Assembly (NCBI GenBank): GCA_000688615.1
Contig: JHVA01000001.1
Coordinates: forward strand, 4,075,001 to 4,139,000
Source of the DNA: Acidobacteriaceae bacterium KBS 146
GTDB taxonomy: Bacteria > Acidobacteriota > Terriglobia > Terriglobales > Acidobacteriaceae
Length of the DNA: 64,000 nucleotides
Reading direction: 5' to 3'
The notes beneath the pieces were generated by a model. The model searched no databases and was not told the DNA's origin. It worked only from the letters and a program-made list of their open reading frames with translations. Every line of letters starts with the position of its first letter. Position 1 is the stretch's first letter. The position numbers were made by a program, and so were the translations under genes. This document shows, one piece after another, positions 18,015 to 26,886 of this stretch.

Positions 18015-18743
18015 ATGGGCAGCAAACAGAAGACAGCTATCGTAACCGGAGCATCACAGGGTATCGGAGCCGGTGTAGTGCAGGCATTCCTGGATCGCGG
18101 CTACAACGTAGTAGCAAACTCGCGCAATATCATTGGATCGGGCGCATTTGCCGAGTCCTCTCAACTCGCACTGGTCGATGGCAGCATAGGCGAGACTGCC
18201 GTCGCCGCCAAGGTGGTGGAGACGGCTATCAGTAGGTTCGGATCGATCGAGGCGCTCGTGAACAATGCAGGTATCTTCTTCACGAAAGCGTTCACTGACT
18301 ACACTCCGGAAGACTTCAAGGCGCTCTCCAATACGAATCTTGAAGGCTTCCTTTACATCACGCAGGCTGCCGTAAAGCAGATGCTTGCGCAGAAGTCAGG
18401 CGGAAGCGTGATCAACATCACGACTGCGCTCGCCGTGAACCCGATCTCTGGCATTACGGCTTCAGTGCCCATGATCACCAAGGGTGGTCTTGAGGCAGTC
18501 ATCCGCAGCCTGGCGAGTGAATACGCGAAAGAGCATATCCGTTTCAACGCGGTTGCTCCTGGGCCGGTGGATACCCCGCTGCACAAGGACAACCCGAAGG
18601 AGTTTCTAAAGACGCTTACGCCCATGGGCGTTGTCTCAGACGTCAATGACATTGTGGACGCGATCCTCTATCTCACAGAGGCCCGCCATGTAACGGGGGA
18701 GGTGCTGCACGTGGACGGTGGTGCGCACTCAGGCAAATGGTGA
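18015..18743 (+). CDS. SDR-family protein lacking the usual catalytic tyrosine
   Basis: About 242 aa from the ATG at 18015, which has AAAGGAGG eight bases upstream; an in-frame ATG 13 codons earlier lacks this. The Rossmann motif is VTGASQGIG, then NNAGIFF. At the active site the usual Y-x3-K reads P-M-I-T-K: the lysine is present but proline replaces tyrosine. The C-terminal VLHVDGGAHSG is family-typical. It is probably a dehydrogenase or reductase relative; without the tyrosine its chemistry may differ or be lost. The stop overlaps the RidA start, so the two are coupled. Confidence 0.88.
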   Translation: MGSKQKTAIVTGASQGIGAGVVQAFLDRGYNVVANSRNIIGSGAFAESSQLALVDGSIGETAVAAKVVETAISRFGSIEALVNNAGIFFTKAFTDYTPEDFKALSNTNLEGFLYITQAAVKQMLAQKSGGSVINITTALAVNPISGITASVPMITKGGLEAVIRSLASEYAKEHIRFNAVAPGPVDTPLHKDNPKEFLKTLTPMGVVSDVNDIVDAILYLTEARHVTGEVLHVDGGAHSGKW

Positions 18744-19225
18744 GCGCGAAGAATCTGCAGCCGGCGATCGCGGAACGCCGGCTTGCTGAGCTCGGTATAG
18801 TGCTGCCGCCCGTGCCCACACCGCTTGGCGCTTATGTCGAGAGCCTACAGACTGGGAAGCTGCTTTACCTTAGCGGAGTGCTTCCTGTGGTCGCTGGCAG
18901 GCCGATCTTCACAGGCCGGCTCGGCAAGGAGTTGGATGTGGAGCAAGGCCGTACAGCGGCTCGCACGGCAACGCTTAATGCGCTCTCTGCTGCGAGGGAA
19001 GAACTGGGCTCGCTCGATAAGGTCACCCGTGTCGTCAAATTAACCGTCTATCTGGCTGCTCAGGAGGACTTCCTCGCGCACGCCAAGGTAGCTGACGGCG
19101 CCTCGGAGATGTTGCGCGATGTCTTTGGAGAAGACAAGCTGCCGGTCCGTATGGTGCTTGGGGTTGCGAGCCTTCCGCTAGGCGTGCCAGTCGTGGTGGA
19201 GGTTCTTTTCGAAGTGGACGCATGA
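18737..19225 (+). CDS. RidA/YjgF-family protein
   Basis: 162 aa. Family landmarks are YLSGVLPVVAGRP, the helix EQGRTAARTATLNALSAA, KLTVYLAAQEDF, and the C-terminal LPVRMVLGVASLP...VVVEV with the conserved Arg that binds carboxylate. Rid proteins hydrolyse reactive enamine/imine intermediates; this diverged member is longer than E. coli RidA and its substrate is unknown. It starts inside the SDR gene (ATGG in a different frame) and ends 42 bases before the nitronate monooxygenase gene. Confidence 0.88.
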   Translation: MVSAKNLQPAIAERRLAELGIVLPPVPTPLGAYVESLQTGKLLYLSGVLPVVAGRPIFTGRLGKELDVEQGRTAARTATLNALSAAREELGSLDKVTRVVKLTVYLAAQEDFLAHAKVADGASEMLRDVFGEDKLPVRMVLGVASLPLGVPVVVEVLFEVDA

Positions 19226-19267
19226 GAAGTGGGGAGTGCCCGTCTGTTGACTTTGCGAGGTCGCGTG

Positions 19268-20359
19268 ATGACAAGGACATGGAATCAAACTCGCGTTTCT
19301 GAGGTTTTGGGGATTGAGTATCCGATCATCCAAGGACCTCTCGGCGGTCTCTCTTCTCAGAAGCTGACAGCAGGCGTTTCCAATTTCGGGGGGCTCGGAT
19401 CTTTCGGTGCGCATGGTCTGGAACCCTCCGCGATTGCCGACATTATTGCCGAGATTCGTTCGCTGACGACCAAGCCCTTCGCGATGAACCTGTGGGTGTC
19501 GATGGAAGATGAAGGAGCACGGTTCTCGGACGAAGCTGCATTCAGAAGAGCAGCCTCTCGACTAGCTCCCCATATCGCGGAGGCCGGAGGCACACCACCG
19601 ATCTTCGCTCCGTACAGGCCATTGCGGTTTGAAGATCAAGCTCGCATTCTGTTGGACGCAAAAGTACCGGTATTCTCGTTCCTCTATGGCATACCGGCAG
19701 AAGAAATCCTCGTTGAAGCGAAGAGGCAGAGTATCGCCACCGTTGGTACAGCCACCACTGTCGATGAAGCGAAGGCGCTCGAAGATGCTGGCGTTGACAT
19801 TGTTGTCGCGTCGGGCTTCGAGGCCGGAGGGCATCGAGGTTCCTTCCTTAAAAGTTCAGAAGATTCGCTTACCGGCACAATCTCTCTCGTCCCTCAAACC
19901 GTCGATGCTGTACGAATTCCAGTCGTAGCCGCAGGAGGTATTGCGGACGCTCGCGGTATCAAGGCTGCCTTGGCCCTGGGTGCTGAAGGTGTTCAGATGG
20001 GCACTGTCTTTCTGGCGGCAGAGGAATCGGGAGCACATCCTCTCCATAGGCAGGCAATTCTCTCCGGACAGGCTCGTCATACTGCGCTCACTCGGGGATT
20101 TACCGGAAGGCTCGCACGCGGGATCAAGAATGAGTTGCTCACAGAGTTAGAAAAGCCCGGCCCTGAGTTTCTTCCTTATCCCCTCCAGCGCACGTTGATG
20201 AAAAATCTGGCTCTCCCCGCACAAAAAGCCGGTCGAGCGGATCTTCTGGCCCTATGGGCGGGTCAGAGTGCCAACTTAGCTCGACCATCCGATCTACAAC
20301 ACTTTCTCGCATCGCTTGTCGAGGATATGTTCAAAACGGATGGCCTTCCGAACAGATAA
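19268..20359 (+). CDS. Nitronate monooxygenase / 2-nitropropane dioxygenase-like FMN enzyme
   Basis: About 363 aa from the ATG at 19268 (GAGG seven bases upstream; an in-frame GTG lies 13 codons earlier). TIM-barrel landmarks: EYPIIQGPLGGLSSQKL, VDIVVASGFEAGGHRGSF with the conserved His, VAAGGIADARGIKAALALGAEGVQMG. These enzymes oxidise alkyl nitronates with FMN, or act as flavin-dependent reductases. Third gene of the SDR-RidA-NMO unit behind a LysR regulator, suggesting a catabolic or detoxification route for a nitro or imine compound; this is inference. Confidence 0.88.
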   Translation: MTRTWNQTRVSEVLGIEYPIIQGPLGGLSSQKLTAGVSNFGGLGSFGAHGLEPSAIADIIAEIRSLTTKPFAMNLWVSMEDEGARFSDEAAFRRAASRLAPHIAEAGGTPPIFAPYRPLRFEDQARILLDAKVPVFSFLYGIPAEEILVEAKRQSIATVGTATTVDEAKALEDAGVDIVVASGFEAGGHRGSFLKSSEDSLTGTISLVPQTVDAVRIPVVAAGGIADARGIKAALALGAEGVQMGTVFLAAEESGAHPLHRQAILSGQARHTALTRGFTGRLARGIKNELLTELEKPGPEFLPYPLQRTLMKNLALPAQKAGRADLLALWAGQSANLARPSDLQHFLASLVEDMFKTDGLPNR

Positions 20360-20522
20360 TTGTTGCTAACAGACCAACTCCCCGTTGAGAGAGCCTTGAG
20401 CAAGGGGGAGATAAATACCGACAAACGCGCTTGCATTTACCCGTGCCGCCTCAATCCAAATTGGCCTTCCAAGGAAACCCAGTCCTCCATGGGACAGGCA
20501 ATCCATGGTGGAACGGCAGGAG

Positions 20523-20552
20523 TGACATGCTTTGTGTGGGCTACGTTATAGT
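20523..20552 (+). promoter_or_regulatory. Possible promoter of the aldose epimerase gene
   Basis: TATAGT at 20547-20552 with TGACAT 18 bases upstream (20523-20528), about 58 bases before the chosen GTG start. The -10 is good, the -35 weak. The rest of the 250-base spacer shows nothing recognisable. Confidence 0.35.
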
Positions 20553-20610
20553 GGCAGGGTTGCAGAAACGGTCTTCGCCGCGGTGTGCAGCGAAGCGACG
20601 GGAGCTGAGC

Positions 20611-21720
20611 GTGACGATACGTGGGTTAGCAGTTATGCTGCTTAGCATGGCTATAGCGGCAGATGCAGGGGCGGCAGTGACGAAGGCGGCGTTCGGGAAG
20701 ATGCCGGACGGGACCGCGGTGGATCTCTACACGTTGAAGAGCGATGCGCTGGAGGTGAAGGTGATGACCTATGGCGCTCGCATCGTCGCGATCAACACGG
20801 CGGACAAGAACGGCAAGGTTGCCGACGTTGTCCTGGGATATGACAAGTTTTCGGACTACCTGGCGGATAAGAAGACGTACTTCGGCGCCATCGTGGGGCG
20901 GTATGGAAACCGCATCGCGCATGGACAGTTCAAGCTGGACGGCAAGACCTACGACGTGCCGAAGAACGATAACGGCATCAACTCCCTGCATGGGGGTACG
21001 GTGGGCTTCGACCAGCATGTGTGGACGGGCAAAGAGGTTCCGGGTGGCGTGGAGATGACGCTGGTGTCGAAGGATGGCGACCAGGGCTATCCGGGCACGC
21101 TGACCGCGCACGTGAGGTATACCGTGCACGGCAGGACGCTGCGGATCGACTACAGCGAGACGACAGACAAGGATACGGTGGTGAATCTTACGAATCACAC
21201 GTACTTCAACCTGGGCGGCCTGGGCAGCGGGACGATTCTGGACGAAGAGATCACCATTAACGCCGACCGCTTTACGCCGACGGACAAGGGTCTGATTCCT
21301 ACAGGCGAGCTTGCCCCGGTGGCTGGGACGCCGATGGACTTCCGCAACGCGACGGCCATCGGCAAGCGCATTCACGACAACTATGAGCCGCTGAAGCTGG
21401 CCGGAGGCTACGACCATAACTGGGTGCTGAACGGGGCGGATGGCCAGTTGAAGCTGGCGGCGAAGGTGCATGATCTGAAGTCGGGCCGGGTGATGACGGT
21501 ACAAACGACGGAGCCGGGCGTGCAGTTCTACACCGGCAACTTCCTCGACGGAAGCTTCAAGAGCGCGAGCGGATGGCCGTATGCGAAGAACACGGCACTG
21601 TGTCTCGAGACACAGCACTTTCCCGATTCGCCCAATCATCCGTCGTTTCCTTCAACCGAATTGAAGCCGGGACAGACGCGGCACAGCACGACAACCTTCA
21701 CCTTTACGACGCAGAAATAG
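20611..21720 (+). CDS. Secreted aldose 1-epimerase (galactose mutarotase)
   Basis: About 369 aa from a GTG at 20611, chosen because GGGAG precedes it and it gives a signal peptide (TIRGLAVMLLSMAIAADAGAA). The open frame extends 60 codons upstream with no likeness. Mutarotase landmarks: YGARIVAINTADKNG, VGRYGNRIAHG, the first catalytic His block NSLHGG, NLTNHTYFNL with the second His, and the C-terminal CLETQHFPDSPNHPSFPS with the catalytic Glu. Interconverts alpha and beta sugars in the periplasm. Its stop is 16 bases before the CoA-transferase pair, which may share the transcript. Confidence 0.92.
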   Translation: MTIRGLAVMLLSMAIAADAGAAVTKAAFGKMPDGTAVDLYTLKSDALEVKVMTYGARIVAINTADKNGKVADVVLGYDKFSDYLADKKTYFGAIVGRYGNRIAHGQFKLDGKTYDVPKNDNGINSLHGGTVGFDQHVWTGKEVPGGVEMTLVSKDGDQGYPGTLTAHVRYTVHGRTLRIDYSETTDKDTVVNLTNHTYFNLGGLGSGTILDEEITINADRFTPTDKGLIPTGELAPVAGTPMDFRNATAIGKRIHDNYEPLKLAGGYDHNWVLNGADGQLKLAAKVHDLKSGRVMTVQTTEPGVQFYTGNFLDGSFKSASGWPYAKNTALCLETQHFPDSPNHPSFPSTELKPGQTRHSTTTFTFTTQK

Positions 21721-21736
21721 CTGCGGGGTTGCTGGC

Positions 21737-22453
21737 ATGAATAAGGTCGTTGACTCAGCGGATGCAGCGGTCGAGGACATCGCGGCCGGGTCAACGATCA
21801 TGCTCGGCGGCTTCGGGCTGTGCGGGATTCCGGAGAACCTGATCGCCGGGCTGGTAAGGCGGCGCATCGGGGGACTCCATACGATCAGCAACAACATGGG
21901 CGTCGACGGCTTTGGGATGGGGTTGATGCTCGAGGCCGGGATGATCGCGTCGCATATCGGCAGCTATGTGGGGGAGAACCGCCGACTGGAACAGCTGGTG
22001 CTCAAGGGCGAGCTCGACCTGACGCTGGTGCCTCAGGGGACGCTGGCGGAGCGCATTCGGGCGGCGGGAGCGGGGATCCCGGCTTTTTATGTCCCGACAG
22101 GATTAGGGACCGTTGTTGCCGAGGGCAAGGAGACGCGTGAGATCGGGGGCCGCAGGTATGTGCTGGAGACGGCGCTGCACGCGGACGTTGCCCTGATCAA
22201 GGCGTGGAAGGGCGACAGGCTGGGGAACCTTGTTTATCGCAAGACGGCGCGGAACTTCAATCCCGTGATGGCGACTGCTGCAAAGATGACGATTGCCGAG
22301 GTGGAGGAGCTGGTCGAGCCGGGAGAGCTTGATCCGGACCACATCGTTACTCCGGGGATCTATGTGAAGCGGATCGTCGTCGGTGAGTCGTACAGAAAGC
22401 CCATCGAATCTCGCTTCATTCGAGAGCATGCGACGGCGGGAGGCGCAGCGTGA
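21737..22453 (+). CDS. 3-oxoacid CoA-transferase subunit A
   Basis: 238 aa. [19 protein letters not shown] matches the CoA-binding loop; also [17 protein letters not shown] and the [14 protein letters not shown] stretch. With subunit B it swaps CoA between succinyl-CoA and acetoacetate or 3-oxoadipate; the two substrates are hard to tell apart from sequence. The last bases GTGA overlap the subunit B start, so they are coupled. No beta-ketoadipate genes are nearby, so an acetoacetate role (ScoA) is somewhat more likely. Confidence 0.93.
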   Translation: MNKVVDSADAAVEDIAAGSTIMLGGFGLCGIPENLIAGLVRRRIGGLHTISNNMGVDGFGMGLMLEAGMIASHIGSYVGENRRLEQLVLKGELDLTLVPQGTLAERIRAAGAGIPAFYVPTGLGTVVAEGKETREIGGRRYVLETALHADVALIKAWKGDRLGNLVYRKTARNFNPVMATAAKMTIAEVEELVEPGELDPDHIVTPGIYVKRIVVGESYRKPIESRFIREHATAGGAA

Positions 22454-23106
22454 GCGGGAAGGAGAGGATCGCGCGGCGGATTGCGCAGGAGGTCCGAGAC
22501 GGCTTCTATGTCAACCTGGGGATCGGTCTGCCGACGATGATTGCGTCCTATCTTCCTGCGGGAATCGATGTTGTCTTTCAGTCGGAGAACGGCATGCTGG
22601 GGGTGGGGCCTCCACCGAGCGAAGAGGGGGCTGACCCCGACCTGATCAATGCAGGCAAGCAGCCGGTGACGGAGCTTCCTGGGTGCTGCTACTTTGGGAG
22701 TGATGAGTCGTTTGCGATGATTCGGGGCGGTCACATGGATATGAGCGTCCTGGGCGCTATGCAGGTCGACGAAGAAGGCAATCTTGCGAACTGGACCGTT
22801 CCCGGAAAGATGGTGAAGGGAATGGGGGGAGCGATGGATCTGGTGGCCGGAGCGCGCCGCGTGATTGTGGCGATGGAGCACCAGACCAAAGATGGAGAGC
22901 CGAAGATCCTGAGGCGTTGCACACTGCCTCTGACGGGCACTCATGTGGTCCACGATATTGTCACCGAGTTGGTATGGATTACCGTAACTCCCGAAGGTTT
23001 GGTGGTGAGGGAGATTGCTGATGGGATCAGTGCGGCGGAGGTTCAAGCCCGCACTGAGGCGAAGCTGGTGTTTGCAACGAATCTTGTAACGATGGCTGTG
23101 ACATAA
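22450..23106 (+). CDS. 3-oxoacid CoA-transferase subunit B
   Basis: 218 aa with a GTG start inside the subunit A stop. [13 protein letters not shown] is followed by the catalytic-glutamate block [10 protein letters not shown]; later come [15 protein letters not shown] and [13 protein letters not shown]. The catalytic Glu forms the thioester intermediate. Ends five bases before the glycerate kinase gene, so the three genes look like one transcript. Confidence 0.93.
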   Translation: MSGKERIARRIAQEVRDGFYVNLGIGLPTMIASYLPAGIDVVFQSENGMLGVGPPPSEEGADPDLINAGKQPVTELPGCCYFGSDESFAMIRGGHMDMSVLGAMQVDEEGNLANWTVPGKMVKGMGGAMDLVAGARRVIVAMEHQTKDGEPKILRRCTLPLTGTHVVHDIVTELVWITVTPEGLVVREIADGISAAEVQARTEAKLVFATNLVTMAVT

Positions 23107-23110
23107 AAGA

Positions 23111-24424
23111 ATGCGAAACAGACACCAGGACATTCTCGATATCTTTCAGTATGCGTTTCGCGTCTCTCGGGTGGAGCAGGCGATCGAAGAACGCATCTGC
23201 TTCAGCGGCGAAGTGATGGAGCTTGATGGCTTCCACTACAACCTTTCTCAGTTTGATCGCTGTGTTCTGATCGCGATGGGGAAAGCGGCTGCGCCGATGA
23301 CTACGAGCTTTCTTGCCCGCAGCGGAGAAGCCTCTCGGCGCTTTGAGGGAGTGATCGTAGCGCCGGACCCGGTTGAGGTTCCATCAAGGAAGTTTGTTGC
23401 GTTTCAGGGCGGACACCCAAGCCCGAACGCAGGCTCTCTGCAGGCGGCAGAGGAGATTTTGCGAGTGCTGTCATCTCTGACGGAGCGCGATTTTGTGATC
23501 TTTCTGATCAGTGGTGGAGGGTCGTCGATGGTGGAGAAGTTTCTCGCTGCCGACACATCGCTCGAGGCGATTGCCGCGACTCACAAGGCCCTGGTGGAGA
23601 GCGGGGCGCCGATCACAGTCATCAACGCCGTACGAAAACATCTTTCCGCAGTTAAAGGCGGCAGGCTCGCTGCAGCGGCTGCCCCTGCACAGCAGTTGAC
23701 GATTGCGGTTTCCGACGTACCTGCGGGTCGGTTGGATGCATTGGCATCGGGTCCGACGACTCCTGATGACACCACCTTGGAGGATGTCTACGACGCAGTG
23801 GCGGCATATGGACTGATGGACCGGATGCCAGCGCAGATTACTGCTCAGCTTTCCGCTCATTCGCTGAAGGAGACGCCGAAGCGCGGAGACGCGATGTTCT
23901 CGCGCTCTCGATGGTCGATCCTGCTGGATAGTTCCTCGTTGGAAGCGGCAGCGGGCAAGAGAGCCGCGGAGCTTGGCTGGCAGGTCTCGATCGATAACGC
24001 CTGTGACGACTGGCCTGCAGATAAGGCGGCGGTGTATCTCGTGGATCGTGTTCGCGAGTTGCGTCGCATGGGTCAACGCGTGTGCCTGCTTTCGTCTGGC
24101 GAGGTGACGGTTACGGTTCCACATGGAGTCTCTGGGAGCGGCGGGCGAAATCAGCAGTTTGTTTTGGAGGCTGCTCGCATTCTAGTCGGTGAAGAGATTA
24201 CCGTACTGAGCGTTGGAAGCGACGGCGTGGATGGTAATAGTCCGGCCGCAGGCGGAGTGAGCGATGAAACAACGGTTGAGAGGGCTGCCCGAATTGGCGG
24301 TTCTGTAGAGCAGGCACTAGCGGCCTATGACAGCTATCCCCTGCTTCAAAAGCTCAACGATGCGATTATCACGGGACGCACGGGAAACAATCTCAGAGAT
24401 CTGAGAGTTTTGCTTGCGCCGTAG
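23111..24424 (+). CDS. Glycerate 2-kinase (class II, MOFRL type)
   Basis: 437 aa. N-terminal DUF4147-like half with VLIAMGKAAAPM and VIVAPD, then FLISGGGSSM; the C-terminal MOFRL domain shows CLLSSGEVTVTVPHG, SGSGGRNQQFVLEAA and SVGSDGVDGNSPAAGG. Converts D-glycerate to 2-phosphoglycerate with ATP, feeding lower glycolysis. Directly downstream of the CoA-transferase pair (five-base gap). Full length; the gene is sometimes called gckA or ttuD. Confidence 0.92.
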   Translation: MRNRHQDILDIFQYAFRVSRVEQAIEERICFSGEVMELDGFHYNLSQFDRCVLIAMGKAAAPMTTSFLARSGEASRRFEGVIVAPDPVEVPSRKFVAFQGGHPSPNAGSLQAAEEILRVLSSLTERDFVIFLISGGGSSMVEKFLAADTSLEAIAATHKALVESGAPITVINAVRKHLSAVKGGRLAAAAAPAQQLTIAVSDVPAGRLDALASGPTTPDDTTLEDVYDAVAAYGLMDRMPAQITAQLSAHSLKETPKRGDAMFSRSRWSILLDSSSLEAAAGKRAAELGWQVSIDNACDDWPADKAAVYLVDRVRELRRMGQRVCLLSSGEVTVTVPHGVSGSGGRNQQFVLEAARILVGEEITVLSVGSDGVDGNSPAAGGVSDETTVERAARIGGSVEQALAAYDSYPLLQKLNDAIITGRTGNNLRDLRVLLAP

Positions 24425-24531
24425 TCCGGCGTTCCGACCTGTTGTGGCGACGATTGTCTTGATGCGTTCGCGTCGAGAGGAAATCTTGCTGCAGTGCTGA
24501 CCGCAATGGCGCTGTGATTATGAAAACAAGG

Positions 24532-24569
24532 GAAGGGAAGAGGGCGCTAACTTCAGCCATCTTCCCTTC
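24532..24569. terminator. Inverted repeat between convergent genes, possible terminator
   Basis: GAAGGGAAGA...TCTTCCCTTC, a ten-base perfect stem with an 18-base loop, placed between the glycerate kinase (plus) and receiver (minus) genes. No T-run, so terminator function is likely but not certain. Confidence 0.55.
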
Positions 24570-24592
24570 GGCCTGGGAGAACCAGAGCTTGT

Positions 24593-25024
24593 TCAGGATG
24601 CGATTGCGGGATCGAGAGTGATTCGCGGCGCAAGGTGCGAGCGCTTGGGGCCACGTTTGCGCGCGACGAGAACGCGGATGCGCTCGATCATTTCGGCGGG
24701 CGAACTGGCTCCCTTGGGAAGAAACACATCGGCGCAGCAGGCGCGGTCGGAGGTGCCGGTGGTTCCAGAGACGATCATCGCCGGCAGAGTGGGCTGAAGC
24801 TGCTTGGCGCGGCGGACAAGCTCATTGCCATCCATCTGAGGCATGTTGAGATCACTGAGCAGGAGGTCGAGGGAGCCGGGAATGGATTGCTCGACGACTT
24901 CAAGGGCTTGGTGGGGAGAGAGCGCGGGGATGACGCGGTATCCGCGGGTCTCAAGCAGGAAGGTTCGGACGGACAGCGTCTGTTCGTTATCGTCTACACA
25001 AAGGATCGTCTTCTTAGGCCGCAA
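24593..25024 (-). CDS. Stand-alone response regulator receiver protein
   Basis: 143 aa, a single REC domain: acidic pocket DD (residues 11-12), phospho-acceptor Asp58 in LLSDLNMPQMDG, Ser/Thr switch in IVSGTTG, conserved Lys104 in FLPKG. A short basic tail (RKRGPKRSHL) follows, with no output domain. The start is TTG with a weak ribosome site. No histidine kinase is nearby, so the partner is unknown. The region upstream is rich in strong hairpins (25039-25290). Confidence 0.88.
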   Translation of the reverse strand: MRPKKTILCVDDNEQTLSVRTFLLETRGYRVIPALSPHQALEVVEQSIPGSLDLLLSDLNMPQMDGNELVRRAKQLQPTLPAMIVSGTTGTSDRACCADVFLPKGASSPAEMIERIRVLVARKRGPKRSHLAPRITLDPAIAS

Positions 25025-25038
25025 GGCAGTCTCGCTTC

Positions 25039-25290
25039 TGTCGGTGGGCAGCCGTCATGGCTGCTCCGGCGGATGGGCCAGACCTGCGGATCGGCTGGTT
25101 TGCGATCCGCAGGCCCGGATGGTTCAGGCATTTCCCCGCCAGTCCGGGCCGAAACGTCTCGGGCGCAGGAGGGCCTCTCCATTCCCAGAGGAAGCAGACG
25201 AAAGAGACAAAAGCTCTCCTGTCTGCTCCGATGGGGAACAGTGGCGGCGCCCGGCGTGTGACGGCCGGACCGCAGGGTGAGAGAGATACC
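25039..25290. other. GC-rich hairpin-dense spacer upstream of the receiver gene
   Basis: No convincing gene lies in 25025-25673. The left part holds several perfect or near-perfect stems: CAGCC/GGCTG at about 25050; CCTGCGGATCG/CGATCCGCAGG (25083-25093 with 25103-25113, 11 pairs); GGCCCGGA/TCCGGGCC just after; and GCAGAC/GTCTGC enclosing AGAG/CTCT. This may be a structured leader of the receiver gene or a small RNA on either strand. It does not match any riboswitch consensus I can recall. The right part (25300-25670) shows nothing distinctive. Confidence 0.5.
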
Positions 25291-25673
25291 CGGGCCCACA
25301 CAGGTTGCCTCGCGAGGTGGTTCGAATCAAACGGATCGGTCTGCTGTTAGCCAGGTGAGCGTCGTCAAAACGACGCACACGCGGCATGAGTGCAGGCTGC
25401 GATGCTTTGGTTCGAAGACTCGCGACTGCGTGCAGTCGAGTGTCTCTCAACTCAGATTTTCAGTAATACAGGCGAAAGACTCATCAGCGATGTGCCGCGC
25501 ATTGCGCGCGAACAATCGTTAACGCTTGCCAAGAGTATGAAGAGACGAGCCGCAACGCAACGGCGAAGCAAGAGCGAAAAGAGGAAAGATTAAAACTTGC
25601 ACATCCACCGTTGAGTGAATTAGGCGCGAATTTATTGACGATTCACAAAGGGCGCCTGTTGAAATTAAGTGCA

Positions 25674-26603
25674 TCACGGCAGGAAAAGACGTCCCATTGC
25701 AACAGGAATGGTGCGTCCGCCGACGAACACTTCAGAGATATTTTCGCCAGCGAGCTTTGCGGAGAGGTGAAGGCGACTGGGACGGTGCATCTCGACACCC
25801 TGTTCGACGACGACGGTCTGGCCGCTTGGTGCGAGGCCATGACGCACAAGCCAGGCAATTGCAGGGCCGGCGGCGGAACCTGTTGCAGGATCTTCCCCGT
25901 TGTAAAACTTCATGCGCGCGTGCCAGTCTGCTTCGCTGCCGGCGGCAGCGCGAGTGAGGAAGTAGAAAAACTTTGCTCCATGCTGTTGCAGATAATTTTC
26001 TATAGCCGCGGTCTGAGGTACGACGAGTCTGCTTGCCGCGTCGAGTGAACGCAGTAGCACCATGCAGAAGGGATTTCCTGTCGAGACGGTCTGAACAGGA
26101 ATCGCGGAGTCGATGTCGTCCGGAGGCATGCCAAGGATTTCGGCGAGTTCCGAGGAGTTCTGTGGAGGGCCGAAGACGGGATCGTTTTGCCGCATGGTTC
26201 CGAAGATGCCGAACTTATCCTCGTGGGGGGAGAAGCGCACGGGAATGGTTCCTACCTGAAGGTCGAGCGAGATCGTCTCTGCGCCTTGCAGATGAGGATG
26301 GTTCCAATAGAGCCAGCTTGCTGTGCCGAGGGTGGGGTGGCCGGCGAAGGGGAGCTCCTCCTGGGTGGTGAAGATGCGAACACGCACGCCCTGCTTGCGC
26401 TCGAGTTCGGGATCGCGTGGGAAGACGAAGGTGGTTTCGGAGAGATTGGTCTCGCGTGCGATTGCCTGCATCTCGGGAGCTGTCAGGCCGCGAGCGTCGG
26501 TGAAGATTGCCAGTTGGTTTCCTTCGAGCGGCCGCTCCGCGAAGACGTCAACGAGGGCATAGTCAAAGGCGGTATGTGCAGTCGCTGGTGGCAGAGTTGA
26601 CAT
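25674..26603 (-). CDS. PhzF-family epimerase/isomerase
   Basis: 309 aa. N-terminal YALVDVFAERPLEGNQLAIF is the family hallmark, then MQAIARETNLSETTFVFP with the catalytic Glu, PFAGHPTLGTASWL, and the C-terminal NGEDPATGSAAGP. PhzF-like proteins are two-lobed isomerases; apart from phenazine synthesis most have unknown substrates, and no phenazine genes are near. GGGAG six bases upstream supports the ATG. Divergent from the peroxiredoxin gene. Confidence 0.92.
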   Translation of the reverse strand: MSTLPPATAHTAFDYALVDVFAERPLEGNQLAIFTDARGLTAPEMQAIARETNLSETTFVFPRDPELERKQGVRVRIFTTQEELPFAGHPTLGTASWLYWNHPHLQGAETISLDLQVGTIPVRFSPHEDKFGIFGTMRQNDPVFGPPQNSSELAEILGMPPDDIDSAIPVQTVSTGNPFCMVLLRSLDAASRLVVPQTAAIENYLQQHGAKFFYFLTRAAAGSEADWHARMKFYNGEDPATGSAAGPAIAWLVRHGLAPSGQTVVVEQGVEMHRPSRLHLSAKLAGENISEVFVGGRTIPVAMGRLFLP

Positions 26604-26799
26604 GGCAGGCTCCCGAGTCTATGGTTTTGGTTAGACCGCAATCAGGCCAACCTGCTTGATGCTAGCCGAGCTAGCTGCGGTACGAAATATTTGACGCTGA
26701 TGACGATATCGAACGCCACCCCGATGTGCTGTTGCTGTTGTACGGCTGGGGTCCGCGTGTGAGCGAGTCGGAGTAAACGTCTTCGAGTTGCACCAAGAC

Positions 26800-26832
26800 C
26801 CACCCCAAGCCATTGTGCCGGGTGGTTTTTTT
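26800..26832 (+). terminator. Terminator-like hairpin in the peroxiredoxin leader
   Basis: CCACCC (26800-26805) pairs with GGGTGG (26820-26825), followed at once by seven T. It sits 55 bases before the peroxiredoxin ATG, facing the same way. It could end a small RNA begun in the 284-base spacer or act as an attenuator. The stem is only six pairs with a long loop. Confidence 0.5.
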
Positions 26833-26886
26833 CGGCCCAGAAGAAAAAATGAACGATTGGGGCACTGCCCCGGAAGGTAGAACGAC

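Noticed and set aside
20626..21639. 337-codon minus-strand open frame
   Set aside because: Antisense to the aldose epimerase; His/Arg-rich shadow.
25260..25330. Stretch with GGTTCGAATC resembling a tRNA T-arm
   Set aside because: No acceptor or anticodon stem could be folded around it.
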